Of a stretch of 7,473 nucleotides of DNA, positions 1 to 7,390 are shown piece after piece. The notes beneath the pieces were generated by a model that made no database searches, was not told the origin of the DNA, and worked only from the letters and a program-made list of their open reading frames with translations. Origin of the DNA: Geopsychrobacter sp. GTDB taxonomy: Bacteria > Desulfobacterota > Desulfuromonadia > Desulfuromonadales > Geopsychrobacteraceae. A program made the position numbers and the translations under genes. Each line of letters opens with the position of its first letter. The stretch's first letter is position 1. The stretch spans positions 1-7,473 of the forward strand of contig JAUXIR010000067.1 of the NCBI GenBank assembly GCA_030620915.1, read 5' to 3'.

Positions 1-30
1 AGTTATGGAGACTGCATGCTGATCCTTTAG
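1..30 (+). CDS. queA: 3' end of queA, S-adenosylmethionine:tRNA ribosyltransferase-isomerase (partial)
   Basis: Only the last nine codons and the TAG stop (28-30) lie in the window; the gene enters from the left edge. The peptide reads SYGDCMLIL. It matches the conserved C-terminus of QueA, where E. coli has a SYGDAM stretch shortly before its end. QueA transfers and isomerises the ribosyl group of S-adenosylmethionine onto preQ1-modified tRNA to give epoxyqueuosine, the step after Tgt. The next gene is tgt, 24 bp downstream; this queA-tgt order is common in bacteria and strongly supports the call despite the very short fragment. A protein ending just after this motif is slightly shorter than the E. 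coli one. Confidence 0.85.
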   Translation, partial: SYGDCMLIL

Positions 31-51
31 GATCTAAGGCAGCTTGGATAG

Positions 52-1164
<1,113 letters not shown>

Positions 1165-1209
1165 GTTTGTCGGATTAATTTTTTGTTCAACTAACGATTT
1201 ATTCAACAC

Positions 1210-1215
1210 AAGGAG
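1210..1215 (+). promoter_or_regulatory. Shine-Dalgarno deciding the yajC start
   Basis: AAGGAG lies directly against the ATG at 1216 (no spacer) but 9 nt before the in-frame ATG at 1225. The normal spacing favours 1225 as the true start. The 45 bases before it, following the tgt stop, are AT-rich but show no convincing promoter or terminator. Confidence 0.8.
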
Positions 1216-1224
1216 ATGTACGTA

Positions 1225-1536
1225 ATGGTATCTGAAGCTTTTGCCATGGCTGGAGGCGCTTCGAAGGGGGGCGGACAGGGTTACGAAGGACTGATTATGC
1301 TGGTCCTGATGTTTGCAATCTTCTATTTTCTGTTGATTCGTCCGCAGCAGAAGCGGGCTAAGCAGCATCGTGAACTGGTCAGCGCCTTGAAGCCGGGTGA
1401 TCAAATCGTGACTGCCGGTGGTCTCTACGGCAAGGTTGCAGCGATCGAGGAAACCACTGTCACCGTTGAGGTGGCAACGGGGGTCAAAATCAAAATGAAC
1501 CGGTCGTCTGTCACCGAGGTGAAGGGCGACGCCTGA
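1225..1536 (+). CDS. yajC: Sec translocon accessory subunit YajC
   Basis: YajC is a small inner-membrane protein that associates with SecD and SecF in the holotranslocon; it is not essential and its exact role is unsettled. The 103-residue protein begins with a short Gly-rich segment. One membrane helix follows at about residues 21-38 (rich in Leu, Ile, Phe and Met), then the family hallmark RPQQKR at 39-44. A cytoplasmic domain contains GDQIVTAGGLYGKV and a Val-rich beta region ending near NRSSVTEV. Length is typical of the family (about 85-115). The start is set at 1225 rather than the in-frame ATG at 1216, because the AAGGAG at 1210-1215 abuts the latter. It lies between tgt and secD, the classic tgt-yajC-secD-secF order, and is almost certainly cotranscribed with them. 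Confidence 0.95.
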   Translation: MVSEAFAMAGGASKGGGQGYEGLIMLVLMFAIFYFLLIRPQQKRAKQHRELVSALKPGDQIVTAGGLYGKVAAIEETTVTVEVATGVKIKMNRSSVTEVKGDA

Positions 1537-1584
1537 TCCAAACGGCCGTTTTTGAAGCGTCTCAATATCGAGGATGTTCGTTTG

Positions 1585-1591
1585 AAAGGAG
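1585..1591 (+). promoter_or_regulatory. Shine-Dalgarno deciding the secD start
   Basis: AAAGGAG sits 11 nt before the ATG at 1603, slightly long but acceptable spacing. The in-frame TTG codons at 1552 and 1582 have no comparable ribosome-binding site, and the second overlaps this motif. This supports initiation at 1603. Confidence 0.75.
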
Positions 1592-1602
1592 TTGCGACGA
1601 TT

Positions 1603-3198
1603 ATGTCGAAGAGTCTCAAAATTCGGGGTCTGGTAGTTTTTGTGTGCTTGATTCTGGCCCTGTTCTCACTGGCACCGACTGTCATGCATGACAGTCTGCC
1701 CGGTTGGTGGCAGGAAGCGGTCGACCCTATTCATCGTGGTCTTGACCTGCAGGGGGGGATGCATCTAGTCCTCGGTGTTGATGTTGATAAGGCCGTCGAG
1801 AGTCGGGTCGATTCACTCATCGATCAGACCGATGCTCTGCTGCGCGAAAAAGATCTTATTTTCAAGCGGATTGAACGTCGCCAGGGTGATCGACTGGTGG
1901 TGGTGGTCTATGACGCCGAGGCTGGTGAGCAGGTCGATTCCTTGATGGCTGAAAATTTCCCCAGCCTTGAAGGTGAGACCCTGCCGGTCACCGGTGGTTA
2001 CATCGAAAAGCATTATCGACTCAGTGAACAAGAGGCGGCCAATATTGCCGATTACGCCGTACGCCAGGCCCTTGAGACCATGCGCAACCGGGTCGATGAA
2101 TTTGGCGTGAGTGAGCCGACCCTGCAGCGTCAGAGCGATAATCGCATCCTGATTCAGCTGCCCGGGATCAAGGATCCCGAGCGGGCGATCTCGTTGATCG
2201 GCAAGACCGCGCGTCTCGAGTTCAAGATGGTCGCTGAAACTGCTGATGTGGCCGAGGCCCTGAAGGGCAATCTGGCCCCGGGGACCCAGCTGCTTTTTGA
2301 GCGAAATACCAGCAGTAGCGGGGTGGTTACCGAGACTCCGATCGTGGTTTATACCAAGACATCGCTGACCGGTGATCTGCTCGAAGATGCCAACGTGCGG
2401 ATCGATACCCGTTATAACGAGCCTTATGTCTCGATCGATTTCAATCGCGTCGGCGGCAAGCGTTTCGAGCAGCTTACTGCGGCCAATGTCGGAAAGCGGA
2501 TGGCGATTGTCCTCGACGATTCAGTCTACTCCGCGCCGGTGATCCGTGAGCGGATCTCCGGTGGCAGCGCACAGATCTCGGGCTCCTTTACCTCGCAGGA
2601 AGCAACCGATCTGGCGATCGTCCTGCGCGCCGGCTCTCTCCCCGCGCCGGTTCGGATCCTCGAGAACCGTACCGTTGGACCTTCCCTCGGTCACGATTCG
2701 ATCAGTAAAGGGATCAAGTCGGTCATTGTCGGTGGCCTGCTGGTTGTCGGTGCGATGATTATCTACTACAGCCTGTCGGGGCTGGTTGCGGTTATTGCGC
2801 TGATCCTCAATATTCTCTTTATCGGGGCCATACTCTCTCTGTTTGGCGCGACTCTGACCCTGCCGGGTATCGCCGGTATCGTGCTGACCGTCGGCATGGC
2901 GGTCGATGCCAATGTGCTGATCTTCGAGCGGATCCGTGAGGAGCTGCGCCTCGGTAAGGCCCCCAAGATTGCGCTTGATCTCGGCTACGGCAAGGCTTTT
3001 ATGACGATCATGGACGCCAACCTGACCACGCTGTTGGCCGCATTGGTTCTCTTTCAGTTCGGTACCGGCCCGGTTAAGGGCTTTGCCGTAACCCTGTCGA
3101 TCGGCATCGTTGCCTCGCTCTTTACCGCGATTTTCGTTTCCAGGGTAATTTTTGACTTTTTCCTGAACCGCCGGCAAGTGCGGCGGCTGAGCATTTAA
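1603..3198 (+). CDS. secD: Protein translocase subunit SecD
   Basis: SecD works with SecF as an RND-type, proton-driven motor that aids late steps of SecYEG export and release of proteins into the periplasm. From the ATG at 1603 the protein has 531 residues (E. coli 615; shorter forms are usual outside enterobacteria). Helix 1 lies at about 9-27, followed by the conserved DLQGG at 48-52. A large periplasmic P1 region follows, including RNRVDEFGVSEP at about 161-172, and then the head/base part with VLDDSVYSAPVI. Five more helices occupy about 372-518. Helix 4 carries GMAVDANVLIFERIREE, with Asp435 equivalent to the proton-relay aspartate (E. coli Asp519). The frame is open back to a TTG at 1552, which would add 17 polar residues before the membrane anchor. 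That extension lacks a ribosome-binding site and looks unlike the family N-terminus. The gene follows yajC by 66 bp; secF begins 14 bp after its stop. Confidence 0.97.
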   Translation: MSKSLKIRGLVVFVCLILALFSLAPTVMHDSLPGWWQEAVDPIHRGLDLQGGMHLVLGVDVDKAVESRVDSLIDQTDALLREKDLIFKRIERRQGDRLVVVVYDAEAGEQVDSLMAENFPSLEGETLPVTGGYIEKHYRLSEQEAANIADYAVRQALETMRNRVDEFGVSEPTLQRQSDNRILIQLPGIKDPERAISLIGKTARLEFKMVAETADVAEALKGNLAPGTQLLFERNTSSSGVVTETPIVVYTKTSLTGDLLEDANVRIDTRYNEPYVSIDFNRVGGKRFEQLTAANVGKRMAIVLDDSVYSAPVIRERISGGSAQISGSFTSQEATDLAIVLRAGSLPAPVRILENRTVGPSLGHDSISKGIKSVIVGGLLVVGAMIIYYSLSGLVAVIALILNILFIGAILSLFGATLTLPGIAGIVLTVGMAVDANVLIFERIREELRLGKAPKIALDLGYGKAFMTIMDANLTTLLAALVLFQFGTGPVKGFAVTLSIGIVASLFTAIFVSRVIFDFFLNRRQVRRLSI

Positions 3199-3212
3199 GG
3201 GAGGTTCTGGAA

Positions 3213-4118
3213 ATGCAGTTGATTAAACCGGATACGAATATAGATTTTGTCGGTAAGCGAACCATCGCGCTGGTGGTGTCGTTGCTGCTGATTGCGGTTG
3301 GGATTGTTTCTCTGATCAGTCAGGGGGGGCCTAATTACGGCATCGATTTCGCCGGCGGAACCCTGGTCCAGGTCCGATTTACTGAGCCGACCGGCGCCAC
3401 CGCCATAAAAAAGGCGCTGGAAGGGATGGGTGCCGGGAGCCTGGTTGTTCAGCAATTCGGTGATGATGAGAATGAGTTCATGATCCGCATGGAAAATTCT
3501 TCATCAGAGCTGAAGGGCCTTGCGCTTGACGTGCGGAATCATCTGACCGCCACCTACGGTGTCGACAAGGTCGACGTGCGGCGCACCGAGATGGTCGGAC
3601 CGCAGGTCGGCAGCGACCTGCGCATGAAGGGTCTCAAGGCCATCTTCTATGCGATGCTGGGCATTCTGGTCTACATCTCATGGCGCTTTGAGTTCCGTTT
3701 TGCGGTTGGTGCCATCGTTGCCCTGATTCACGATGTGGTGATCACCCTGGGCGTATTCAGCCTTTTCGGCAAGGAGATCGACCTGCCGATCATCGCCGCT
3801 TTCCTGGCCATTATCGGCTATTCGCTGAATGATACGATCATTGTATATGATCGTATCCGCGAGAATGTCGGTCGTTACAATAAGGAGAGTTTCGCCTTTA
3901 TTGTCAACCGCAGCATCAACGATACCCTGTCGCGAACCATGTTGACCTCCGGGACGACCCTGTTGGTCGTGATGTCCCTATTCGTCCTGGGTGGCGGGGT
4001 TATCCATCACTTTGCCTTCGCCATGCTGATCGGTGTGCTGGTCGGTACTTATTCGTCGATTTTCGTTGCCAGCCCGATTCTGATATTCTGGGAGCAACGG
4101 AAGGCGAAACAAAGCTGA
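3213..4118 (+). CDS. secF: Protein translocase subunit SecF
   Basis: SecF is the membrane partner of SecD in the proton-driven export motor. The protein has 301 residues, close to the normal size (E. coli 323). Helix 1 is at about 17-36, followed by the hallmark GIDFAGGT at 43-50, a periplasmic P4-type domain to about 130 ending in VGPQVGSDL, and five further helices. GYSLNDTIIVYDRIREN at 202-218 is the signature of helix 4, with Asp207 matching E. coli Asp213. SRTMLTSGTTL carries Arg241, matching E. coli Arg247. A strong AGGGAGG at 3198-3204, 8 nt before the ATG, overlaps the last base of the secD stop codon. Tight spacing supports equal, coupled production of the two partners. No missing residues or frame damage were seen. 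Confidence 0.97.
   Translation: MQLIKPDTNIDFVGKRTIALVVSLLLIAVGIVSLISQGGPNYGIDFAGGTLVQVRFTEPTGATAIKKALEGMGAGSLVVQQFGDDENEFMIRMENSSSELKGLALDVRNHLTATYGVDKVDVRRTEMVGPQVGSDLRMKGLKAIFYAMLGILVYISWRFEFRFAVGAIVALIHDVVITLGVFSLFGKEIDLPIIAAFLAIIGYSLNDTIIVYDRIRENVGRYNKESFAFIVNRSINDTLSRTMLTSGTTLLVVMSLFVLGGGVIHHFAFAMLIGVLVGTYSSIFVASPILIFWEQRKAKQS
3831..3857 (+). repeat. Perfect 10-bp inverted repeat inside secF
   Basis: GATACGATCA (3831-3840) and TGATCGTATC (3848-3857) are exact reverse complements separated by 7 nt. The hairpin falls in the codons for the conserved NDTIIVYDRI segment, so the protein sequence constrains it and it may be chance. No U-tract follows, so it is not a terminator. Confidence 0.5.
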
Positions 4119-4143
4119 AAACCAACTCGATAGGGAGACCTGG

Positions 4144-4704
4144 ATGAAGAAAGAAACCATTCTTTTTGCGGTTGTTGCATTGATTATCGGGGTGTTGGTC
4201 GGGGTTATTTTTACCAATGCGCGCAAGACAGAGCGTAGTCCCTCTGCCCCTGTGTCTTCTGCACCCTCTGTCAATGCCGGTCAGCAGATGACAATGCTTG
4301 AAGGAATCGTTGCTCGTGAGCCGACGAATCGAAACGCCTGGGTGCAGTTGGGTAACGCCTATTTCGACGCCAACCAACCGATGAAATCGATTGAGGCCTA
4401 TGATAAAGCACTGGCAATCAATGCTAACGATCCGAATGTCCTGACCGATCAAGGGATTATGTTCCGTAAGGTTGGTTGGTTTGATAAGGCCATTACCGCT
4501 TTTGAGCAAGCGTCGAAAGTCGATGCGACTCATGCCCAGAGTCTGTTCAATCTGGGCGTTGTCTATCGTTACGATCTGCAGGATTTTGTCAAAGCCAAAG
4601 AAGTCTGGGAACGTTATTTGAAGATTAATCCCTCTGGACCCGGTGCCGATCAGGTTCGAGCAGAGCTTAATTTTATTAACAGTCAACCTGCTACCGGCGG
4701 TTAA
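4144..4704 (+). CDS. Membrane-anchored tetratricopeptide repeat protein
   Basis: The 186-residue protein has an N-terminal helix at about 6-23 after a Lys-rich start (MKKE), with no lipobox, so it reads as a signal anchor or uncleaved leader. A Ser/Pro/Ala-rich linker runs to about residue 47. Then come three TPR-like helix pairs: about 63-96 (WVQLGNAY, SIEAYDKAL), 97-130 (DQGIMFRKVGWFDKAITAFEQA) and 131-165 (SLFNLGVVYR, AKEVWERYLKINP). TPRs bind protein partners, so it likely presents a scaffold on the periplasmic face, although topology is inferred. AGGGAG at 4132-4137, 6 nt before the ATG, is a good ribosome-binding site. It follows secF by 25 bp and is closed by a strong terminator, so it belongs to the Sec transcript. 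An assembly or chaperone role around translocation or cytochrome biogenesis (compare NrfG/CcmI-type TPR proteins) is possible but not shown. Confidence 0.88.
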   Translation: MKKETILFAVVALIIGVLVGVIFTNARKTERSPSAPVSSAPSVNAGQQMTMLEGIVAREPTNRNAWVQLGNAYFDANQPMKSIEAYDKALAINANDPNVLTDQGIMFRKVGWFDKAITAFEQASKVDATHAQSLFNLGVVYRYDLQDFVKAKEVWERYLKINPSGPGADQVRAELNFINSQPATGG

Positions 4705-4722
4705 GTAGATCCTTTCCCCTTG

Positions 4723-4762
4723 GGACGGCCAGCCTGCACAACAGGCTGGCCGTCCTTTTTTT
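4723..4762 (+). terminator. Rho-independent terminator after the queA-tgt-sec-TPR operon
   Basis: A perfect 14-bp GC-rich stem (4723-4736 with 4742-4755) encloses a 5-nt loop, CACAA, and is followed by seven T residues (4756-4762). It begins 18 bp after the TAA of the TPR gene. The strand opposite lacks a U-tract after the hairpin, so it acts on plus-strand transcripts only. This is an unusually strong, clean example and marks the end of the upstream operon. Confidence 0.96.
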
Positions 4763-4788
4763 GTCTCTAACGGAAATAGCCTCCAGCC

Positions 4789-5640
4789 ATGTTTAGCCGT
4801 TTACTCTGCACACTTTTATTAGTCCTCAGTCTGACCTCATGCAGCCTGTTGCGGCCGCCAATGGGACAGATTCTGAAGGGGAACATTTATTGGCAGGGTG
4901 AGGTCCGCCTGCACGGTGATGTTGTTCTCGACGCCGGAGCCGAGCTGGTTATTGCGCCTGGTACCAGGGTGATCTTTGAAACTCCCCGCAGTGGTGAGGA
5001 TCTCTATCGCGAACACCCTTATTTTACCGGTAGTGAATTGATTGTACGTGGGCGGCTGATAGCTCTCGGCACGGCCGAAGAGCCGATTGTTTTTATCGCC
5101 GCTGATCCTCTGGGTCAGGCCGGCAGTTGGGGCGGGATCAATATTGAAGACTCTCCCGAAGCCCATTTCTCCCATTGCCGTTTTGAACAGGCCGATAGTG
5201 CTCTTCACTCTCGCCAGTCCCGGGTGACGGTCGAACATTCAGTCTTTCGTAATAATCATGTGGGTGTGCGTTTTCACGACACCCGTCTGTTGGTTGAGAA
5301 CAATCTGTTCGAGAATAATGGGACCGCCATCCGTTTTCATTTCGGCTCTCCGGTGATCTGCAATAACCTGATTCGCAATAACGGTAAGGGCCTGTTTATC
5401 TCTGCGGAACCGCGCGATTACCGCATCGAAAATAACAGGTTCATTGACAATTCTCCCTATCAGATCAGTCTTGGTGAAGGGGTTCGCCGGGCGGTTGATC
5501 TGCGCAACAATCATTGGAGTGAGCCGGCCGGCCCAGCGCTTGAAGAGCTCTTCTTCGATGGTCGGGCCGACGACTGGCTGGGTCGGATTGAATACCGGCC
5601 GGTTCGCAATCAGCCGATCGAGCTGGAGCTTTTGCATTGA
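4789..5640 (+). CDS. Predicted lipoprotein with right-handed parallel beta-helix (NosD/PbH1-like repeats)
   Basis: The first 18 residues form a lipoprotein signal peptide: Arg4, a Leu-rich core, and the lipobox LTSC with Cys18 as the lipidated residue. Serine at +2 would suit outer-membrane delivery if the enterobacterial rule holds here. Residues 31-63 (GDVVLDAGAELVIAPGTRV) and 82-120 (LIVRGRLIALGTAEEPIVF, then WGGI) match the opening coils of right-handed beta-helix proteins. A ladder follows with a period near 21 residues, starting at about 126, 147, 168, 189, 212 and 237. Its Asn pairs (FRNN, ENN, CNN, IRNN, ENN, RNN) are as expected for stacked Asn at turns. No catalytic residues of a pectate lyase or other enzyme could be recognised, so the function is unknown; binding of a polysaccharide or other surface ligand is a guess. 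The Shine-Dalgarno is poor (CGGA at 4771-4774). A start at Met25 would lose the lipobox. The stop overlaps the recJ start. Confidence 0.88.
   Translation: MFSRLLCTLLLVLSLTSCSLLRPPMGQILKGNIYWQGEVRLHGDVVLDAGAELVIAPGTRVIFETPRSGEDLYREHPYFTGSELIVRGRLIALGTAEEPIVFIAADPLGQAGSWGGINIEDSPEAHFSHCRFEQADSALHSRQSRVTVEHSVFRNNHVGVRFHDTRLLVENNLFENNGTAIRFHFGSPVICNNLIRNNGKGLFISAEPRDYRIENNRFIDNSPYQISLGEGVRRAVDLRNNHWSEPAGPALEELFFDGRADDWLGRIEYRPVRNQPIELELLH
5624..5640 (+). promoter_or_regulatory. recJ ribosome-binding site and TTGA stop/start overlap
   Basis: TGGAG (5624-5628) lies inside the last codons of the lipoprotein gene, 8 nt before the recJ TTG at 5637. The tetramer TTGA (5637-5640) holds both the recJ start and the lipoprotein stop. 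This is a typical translational coupling arrangement, here with the rare TTG in place of ATG. Confidence 0.8.
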
Positions 5641-7349
5641 CTGCGGTTGAAAAACGCTGGGTCGAACGTCCGACTGATGCCGGACAGACGGCGATACTGG
5701 CGGCCGAACTCGGGTTGATGCCGTTAACCGCCCGAGTGTTGATCCATCGTGGCCTGTCAACGCCAGAGGTTGCGCATGGTTTTTTGCATGCCAAGCTGAA
5801 ATCGCTGCCCGATCCCGATCTGCTGCCCGATATGGAGATTGCCGTCGCCCGGCTGGAACAAGCGCTGGTCAGGGGGGAGAGGATAGCCGTGCATGGCGAT
5901 TATGATGTCGATGGCATCACCGGTACCGCCCTGCTGGTCGAGTCACTGCGTGCCTTCGGCGCCGCTGTCGAGTATCACATCCCCTCACGGATGACCGATG
6001 GCTATGGCCTTTCGGGCGAAGCGATCAACCGTGCGGCGCACGCGGGGTGTTCGGTCGTGCTGTCGGTTGATTGCGGTGTATCGGCACAGGTTGAGGCCGA
6101 TCTGGCCAACGAGCTTGGACTCGACCTGATCGTCACCGACCATCACCAGCCACCGGAGCAATTACCTGCCTGTTTCGCACTGGTTAATCCACATTTACCG
6201 GGAAACCGTTTCCCCTGGCCTGATCTGGCCGGGGTCGGGGTGGCTTTCTTTCTGCTGCTGAGTCTGCGTCGCAGGCTGCGCGCCAATGGGTGGTTTTCGG
6301 AGCGTTCTGAGCCCGATCTGCGGCAGGGCCTTGATCTGGTTGCACTCGGCACCATCGCCGAGATGGTCCCCTTGGGGGGTGTTAATCGGATTCTGGTGCG
6401 TTTCGGCCTGCAATTACTTGATCAAGGGCAGCGGCCGGGGATTGCGGCTCTCAAGCGGGTTGCGGAAGTCACGAAGGTCACCTGCGGCACTGTCGGCTTT
6501 CGTTTGGCCCCGCGGCTCAATGCTGCCGGGCGTGTGGATGATGCAACACTGGGGGTGAAACTTATGCTCGGAGCGGGAGATGGGCCGATAGTTGAGCTGG
6601 CGGCACACCTGGATTGTTGTAACCGTGAACGACAACAGCTCGAAGAACTGACTCTTCATGAGGCGATCGCCGCGGTTGAAGAGGGTGGTTCCGGCAAGCA
6701 CAGCCTGGTTTTGGCCGCCGAAGATTGGCATCCGGGAGTGATCGGCATTGTCGCCAGCCGACTGGTTGAACGTTATTATCGCCCGACGGTGATGATTGCC
6801 CTCGCTGACGGCGCAGGCAAGGGGTCGGCCCGTTCGGTTCATGGCTTCCACCTGTTTGCCGCCCTCGGCCGCGCAGCGAGTAGCCTCGATAGCTTTGGTG
6901 GTCATGCGGCCGCGGCCGGTCTGTCATTAAAGGCTGAGCGAGTCGATGATTTTCGCCATGATTTTGAGCGGATAGCCGCCGCAGAATTAAACGCCGATGA
7001 TCTGATCCCGCGGCTTGAATACGATGGTGAGGTTGATCTGGCCGAATTGCAGATGTCAGCAGTCGTGCAGTTAGCCGAACTGGCTCCATTCGGCATAGGC
7101 AATCCCCAACCGTCGTTTGTCTGCCGTAACCTCGAACCGATCTCTCCACAGATTGTCGGCGAAAAACATCTACGCTTCAAGGTCTCATCTGGCGGTGTTC
7201 AGCTGGGCTGTATCGCCTTCGGTATGGCTGATCGATTCGATCAACTGCAGGGCCCGATTGATCTGCTGTTTCGTCCCGAGATCAACAGTTTTCGGGGTCG
7301 GGATTCCGTCCAGCTTCAGGTCGCAGACTTTCGCGCCAGCCTTGCCTAA
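5637..7349 (+). CDS. recJ: Single-stranded-DNA-specific 5'-3' exonuclease RecJ
   Basis: RecJ is a cytoplasmic Mn/Mg-dependent nuclease that degrades single-stranded DNA from the 5' end in RecF-pathway recombination, mismatch repair and base-excision repair. The 570-residue protein is full length (E. coli 577). The DHH phosphoesterase core has motif I HGDYDVDG (metal-binding Asp88, Asp90, Asp92), motif II SVDCGVSA with Asp145, and motif III TDHHQP with Asp168, His169 and His170. LDLVALGTIAEMVPL follows, with Asp233. RecJ-specific RLNAAGRVDD lies at 293-302. The DHHA1 region shows HPGVIGIVASRL at 365-376 and GGHAAAAG at 421-428. The C-terminal OB-fold part begins around 455, with PFGIGNPQP at 484-492. 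The TTG start is chosen because it keeps the conserved N-terminal KRWVERP, has a TGGAG 8 nt upstream and overlaps the upstream stop. It is probably cotranscribed and coupled with the lipoprotein gene. Confidence 0.97.
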   Translation: MTAVEKRWVERPTDAGQTAILAAELGLMPLTARVLIHRGLSTPEVAHGFLHAKLKSLPDPDLLPDMEIAVARLEQALVRGERIAVHGDYDVDGITGTALLVESLRAFGAAVEYHIPSRMTDGYGLSGEAINRAAHAGCSVVLSVDCGVSAQVEADLANELGLDLIVTDHHQPPEQLPACFALVNPHLPGNRFPWPDLAGVGVAFFLLLSLRRRLRANGWFSERSEPDLRQGLDLVALGTIAEMVPLGGVNRILVRFGLQLLDQGQRPGIAALKRVAEVTKVTCGTVGFRLAPRLNAAGRVDDATLGVKLMLGAGDGPIVELAAHLDCCNRERQQLEELTLHEAIAAVEEGGSGKHSLVLAAEDWHPGVIGIVASRLVERYYRPTVMIALADGAGKGSARSVHGFHLFAALGRAASSLDSFGGHAAAAGLSLKAERVDDFRHDFERIAAAELNADDLIPRLEYDGEVDLAELQMSAVVQLAELAPFGIGNPQPSFVCRNLEPISPQIVGEKHLRFKVSSGGVQLGCIAFGMADRFDQLQGPIDLLFRPEINSFRGRDSVQLQVADFRASLA

Positions 7350-7390
7350 GCGAGATTCCTGTTCGGCACATTATTGATTGTGATTTGGTT

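Noticed and set aside
1165..1209. AT-rich tgt-yajC gap with two TTCAAC copies (1186-1191, 1202-1207) as a possible promoter or operator.
   Set aside because: No -35/-10 pair with usable spacing was found, and a 6-bp direct repeat in AT-rich DNA is weak evidence.
1540..1553. AAACGGCCGTTT palindrome followed by T residues after yajC, terminator-like.
   Set aside because: A folded hairpin would have only a 4-bp AT-rich stem around a GGCC loop, too weak to terminate; secD follows closely and needs the transcript.
2163..2179. CGGGATC / GATCCCG 7-bp inverted repeat with 3-nt loop in secD.
   Set aside because: It lies within conserved codons (PGIKDPE), has no U-tract and is short enough to be chance.
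2521..3177. A 218-codon open frame on the minus strand opposite secD.
   Set aside because: The peptide is rich in Gln, Asp, Arg and Asn with no recognisable domain and no ribosome-binding site; it mirrors codon bias of the membrane-coding secD strand.
4000..4686. A 228-codon open frame on the minus strand opposite the secF end and the TPR gene.
   Set aside because: It spans two well-supported plus-strand genes plus their intergenic gap and shows no family motif; a shadow frame.
5239..5760. A 173-codon minus-strand frame across the lipoprotein-recJ junction.
   Set aside because: No recognisable domain and entirely opposite two supported genes; its apparent repeats reflect the beta-helix repeats on the other strand.
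6286..6558. A 90-codon alternative plus-strand frame inside recJ.
   Set aside because: It lies in another frame of a full-length, motif-complete recJ, with no ribosome-binding site or domain.
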